A stretch of DNA of 6,752 nucleotides from contig JAFABC010000220.1 in NCBI GenBank assembly GCA_023426275.1, positions 1 through 6,752 on the forward strand, given 5' to 3'. The DNA is from Pseudomonadota bacterium (GTDB lineage: Bacteria; Desulfobacterota; Desulfovibrionia; Desulfovibrionales; Desulfovibrionaceae). The notes under the pieces are model-generated. The model saw only the letters and a list, made by a program, of their open reading frames with translations. It made no database searches and was not told the origin of the DNA. Both the position numbers and the translations under genes were made by a program. Shown here one piece after another: positions 5,243 to 6,752 of the stretch (position 1 is its first letter; the number at the start of each line of letters is the position of its first letter).

Positions 5243-5306
5243 AATGCTTGTGCCGGTTCGAGACGGACCGAGCTTATCCCATCCGGCGCGTCCCGACCAC
5301 CCAAAA

Positions 5307-5320
5307 TGTCAATCCTGACA
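5307..5320. promoter_or_regulatory. Candidate operator palindrome TGTCA-N4-TGACA upstream of the transporter-redox operon
   Basis: Both 5-base arms are exact, with ATCC between them on the plus strand. On the minus strand the right half forms TTGACA, an exact -35 consensus hexamer, at 5312-5307. The site is 78 bases upstream of the binding-protein start. No matching -10 element lies 16-18 bases downstream of the hexamer; GATAAG at 5278-5273 is 28 bases away. So either the site is an activator or repressor operator near a weak promoter, or the -35 match is incidental. I do not recognise the site as that of a known regulator. Confidence 0.35.
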
Positions 5321-5395
5321 CAGCGACGGGGTCGGGGGCAACGGCGAAGGACAGGCGGACGCGGCCAGACACGGTCCGACGCGGCAAGCGGGAGG

Positions 5396-5424
5396 CCGGA
5401 GCCGGGAGAACGTCCCGGCTCCGG
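5396..5424 (-). terminator. Perfect 12-bp stem-loop just after cheA, probable terminator
   Basis: CCGGAGCCGGGA (5396-5407) pairs without mismatch with TCCCGGCTCCGG (5413-5424) around a 5-base loop. In the transcript it begins 10 bases past the cheA stop codon. What follows is CCTCCCGCTTG, pyrimidine-rich but with few U residues, so it may terminate weakly, act with another factor, or protect the mRNA end. The remainder of the gap to 5230 contains the palindrome at 5307-5320 and no gene. Confidence 0.6.
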
Positions 5425-5434
5425 AAACGGTCGC

Positions 5435-6752
5435 CTACCCCTTGGAGCGCACGCCCGGGGTGGACATCATGTAGATTTCGTGGGGATCGAGGATGAGCAC
5501 CACCGAGCCGTCGCCCATGATGGTGGCGCCTGAAATGCCGCGCATGTCGAACTCCGACAGGTAGGTGCCAAGCGGCTTGATGACGATTTCCTGGCGTTCG
5601 AGCAGCCGGTCGACGATCAGCCCCAGCCGGCGCTCGTTGTCCTGGAGGATGACGATGGGCACGATCTCCCGGTCGCCCTGCTCCATGGGCAGATCGAGGA
5701 TTTCGGCCAGTTCCACGATGCCGAGCACCTCGCCGCGCAGCGTCACGCACTTGCGCTTGTTGACCTCGGTCATGCGCGTCAGCTCGATCTTGGTGGTCTC
5801 GGACACCGAATCGAGCGGCAGGGCGTAGGTCTGGCCGGCCACCACCACCATGAGCGCGTCGATGATGGCCAGGGTCAGCGGCAGGGCCAGGGTGAACTTG
5901 GTGCCCTTGCCCACCTCGCTGGTCACGTTGACCGTGCCCTTGAGATTTTTGATGTTGGTGCGCACCACGTCCATGCCCACGCCCCGGCCCGAGATGTCGG
6001 TGATTTTCTCGGCCGAGGAAAAACCCGGCATGAAAATGATGTCGATGGCGTCGCGGTCGTCGAGGGCCTTGGCTTCCTCGGGCGACATCAGATTTTTTTT
6101 CACGGCCACTTCGCGCATCTTGGCCGGATCGATGCCCTTACCGTCGTCCTCGATCTCGATGGCCACGGAATTGCCGCGATGGTAGGCCCGCAACCAGACC
6201 CGGCCCACCGGCGGCTTGCCCACGGCCACGCGCTCTTCCTCGGTTTCGATGCCGTGGTCCACGGAATTGCGGATCAGGTGCACGAGGGGGTCGCCGATGA
6301 CCTCGACCACGGACTTGTCGAGTTCGGTCTCCTCGCCCTCGGTAATAAGCGAAACCTCCTTGCCGGACTTGCGTGACAGGTCACGCACCAGACGCGGAAA
6401 ACGGGAGAACACCGTGGACACCGGCACCATGCGCACCTTCATGATGGTGTCCTGGAGGTCGTCGGAGATGCGGGCCATGGAATAGGTGGTCTCGGTGAGC
6501 TGCTGACCGATGTGGGCCACGTCGTTTTTGCCCTCTTCCAGGGACCGGGCGAGCATGGCGAAGCGGTTGCGGTTGATGATGAGCTCGCCGATGAGATTCA
6601 TCAGGTGGTCGAGCTTTTCGTGGTCCACGCGGATGGTGGCCGAAACCTTGGGCTTGCCGGCGGGATCGTGGTTGGCGACCGCCTTGGTCTGGGCCGGCGC
6701 GACGGCGGGTTTGGCCTCGGGCGCCGCCTTGGGCGCGGGCGCGGCTTCGGGC
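5435..6752 (-). CDS. cheA: Chemotaxis histidine kinase CheA, C-terminal 438 codons (N-terminus beyond window)
   Basis: CheA couples chemoreceptors to CheY by phosphorylating a His in its N-terminal P1 domain, which lies outside the window. What is visible, numbered from the edge: an Ala/Pro/Lys-rich linker (1-36); the P3 dimerisation domain (about 38-106, with NLIGELIINRNR); the P4 ATPase domain (about 107-291) and the P5 CheW-like receptor-coupling domain (about 296-431). P4 carries N-box HLIRNSVDHGIE with N162, G1 DDGKGID at 202-208, GRGVGMD at 255-261 and GKGTKF at 281-286. All ATP-binding motifs are intact. The apparent start at 6628 is an internal GTG valine in the P3 domain, not a real start: the frame stays open and CheA-like to the edge. 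It ends directly after P5, without a fused receiver. No other chemotaxis gene follows downstream; cheW or cheY may lie upstream beyond the edge. Confidence 0.97.
   Translation of the reverse strand, partial: PEAAPAPKAAPEAKPAVAPAQTKAVANHDPAGKPKVSATIRVDHEKLDHLMNLIGELIINRNRFAMLARSLEEGKNDVAHIGQQLTETTYSMARISDDLQDTIMKVRMVPVSTVFSRFPRLVRDLSRKSGKEVSLITEGEETELDKSVVEVIGDPLVHLIRNSVDHGIETEEERVAVGKPPVGRVWLRAYHRGNSVAIEIEDDGKGIDPAKMREVAVKKNLMSPEEAKALDDRDAIDIIFMPGFSSAEKITDISGRGVGMDVVRTNIKNLKGTVNVTSEVGKGTKFTLALPLTLAIIDALMVVVAGQTYALPLDSVSETTKIELTRMTEVNKRKCVTLRGEVLGIVELAEILDLPMEQGDREIVPIVILQDNERRLGLIVDRLLERQEIVIKPLGTYLSEFDMRGISGATIMGDGSVVLILDPHEIYMMSTPGVRSKG

Noticed and set aside
5240..5256. Sigma-54-like GGCAC-N5-TTGGG upstream of the binding-protein gene
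   Set aside because: The -12 GC is replaced by GG and the site overlaps the ribosome binding site, leaving no room for a leader.
5273..5312. TTGACA (5312-5307) with GATAAG (5278-5273) as a sigma-70 promoter
   Set aside because: The 28-base spacer is far outside the usual 16-18, so they cannot be paired as a normal promoter.
4027..5496. A 489-codon plus-strand open frame opposite the secreted protein and solute-binding protein
   Set aside because: It is the mirror of two genes with clear signal peptides and family motifs, and reads through the cheA hairpin; composition is that of antisense translation.
6626..6628. Possible cheA start codon at 6628
   Set aside because: It is a GTG valine inside the P3 domain. 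The upstream codons continue in frame as conserved VSATIR and an Ala/Pro linker to the window edge, so the gene is simply cut by the edge.
1..6752. CRISPR arrays, tRNA/rRNA genes, insertion sequences or prophage attachment sites
   Set aside because: I saw no regularly spaced repeats, cloverleaf or rRNA-like sequence, transposase motifs or terminal inverted repeats anywhere in the window.

Overview
The window is GC-rich (roughly two thirds G+C by eye). Every gene I can support lies on the minus strand, so it is best read from high coordinates to low. The gene mix is a CheA, a polar amino acid ABC uptake system, a glutaredoxin-like protein, the iron-sulfur catalytic subunit of a ferredoxin:thioredoxin reductase, and a PAS-rich hybrid histidine kinase. 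Together with the codon bias this suggests an anaerobic, motile deltaproteobacterium such as a high-GC Desulfovibrio relative. That placement is inference from gene content; there is no rRNA or marker gene here to prove it.

Layout in transcription order: (1) 6752-5435, the C-terminal 438 codons of cheA, entering from beyond the right edge and followed by a strong stem-loop at 5396-5424. (2) A 205-base gap holding a palindrome, TGTCA-N4-TGACA, about 80 bases upstream of the next gene. (3) 5229-4414, a secreted family 3 solute-binding protein. (4) A 187-base structured spacer ending in a 10-bp stem-loop. (5) 4226-2461, a tight four-gene block: an unrecognised 128-residue secreted protein, an ABC permease, an 87-residue glutaredoxin-like protein and a 113-residue ferredoxin:thioredoxin reductase catalytic subunit. 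Two junctions in this block are 4-base ATGA overlaps, and the permease-glutaredoxin gap is 19 bases. (6) A 263-base gap with direct repeats, a GC-rich stem, two A-tracts about 10.5 bp apart and a REP-like hairpin. (7) 2197-83, a hybrid histidine kinase (TM-PAS-PAS-HisKA-HATPase-REC), whose last codons run through two hairpins. A further hairpin lies at the left edge.

The most interesting unit is 5229-2461. A binding protein and one permease, with no ATPase gene in the window, are linked to two cytoplasmic thiol-reduction proteins. One reading is uptake of a disulfide or sulfur-containing amino acid such as cystine, followed by its reduction inside the cell by a ferredoxin-driven thiol relay. 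This is a hypothesis from gene order; the substrate cannot be read from sequence alone. The 128-residue secreted protein between the binding protein and permease is the least understood member. The two signalling genes at the edges (cheA and the hybrid kinase) look like separate transcription units.
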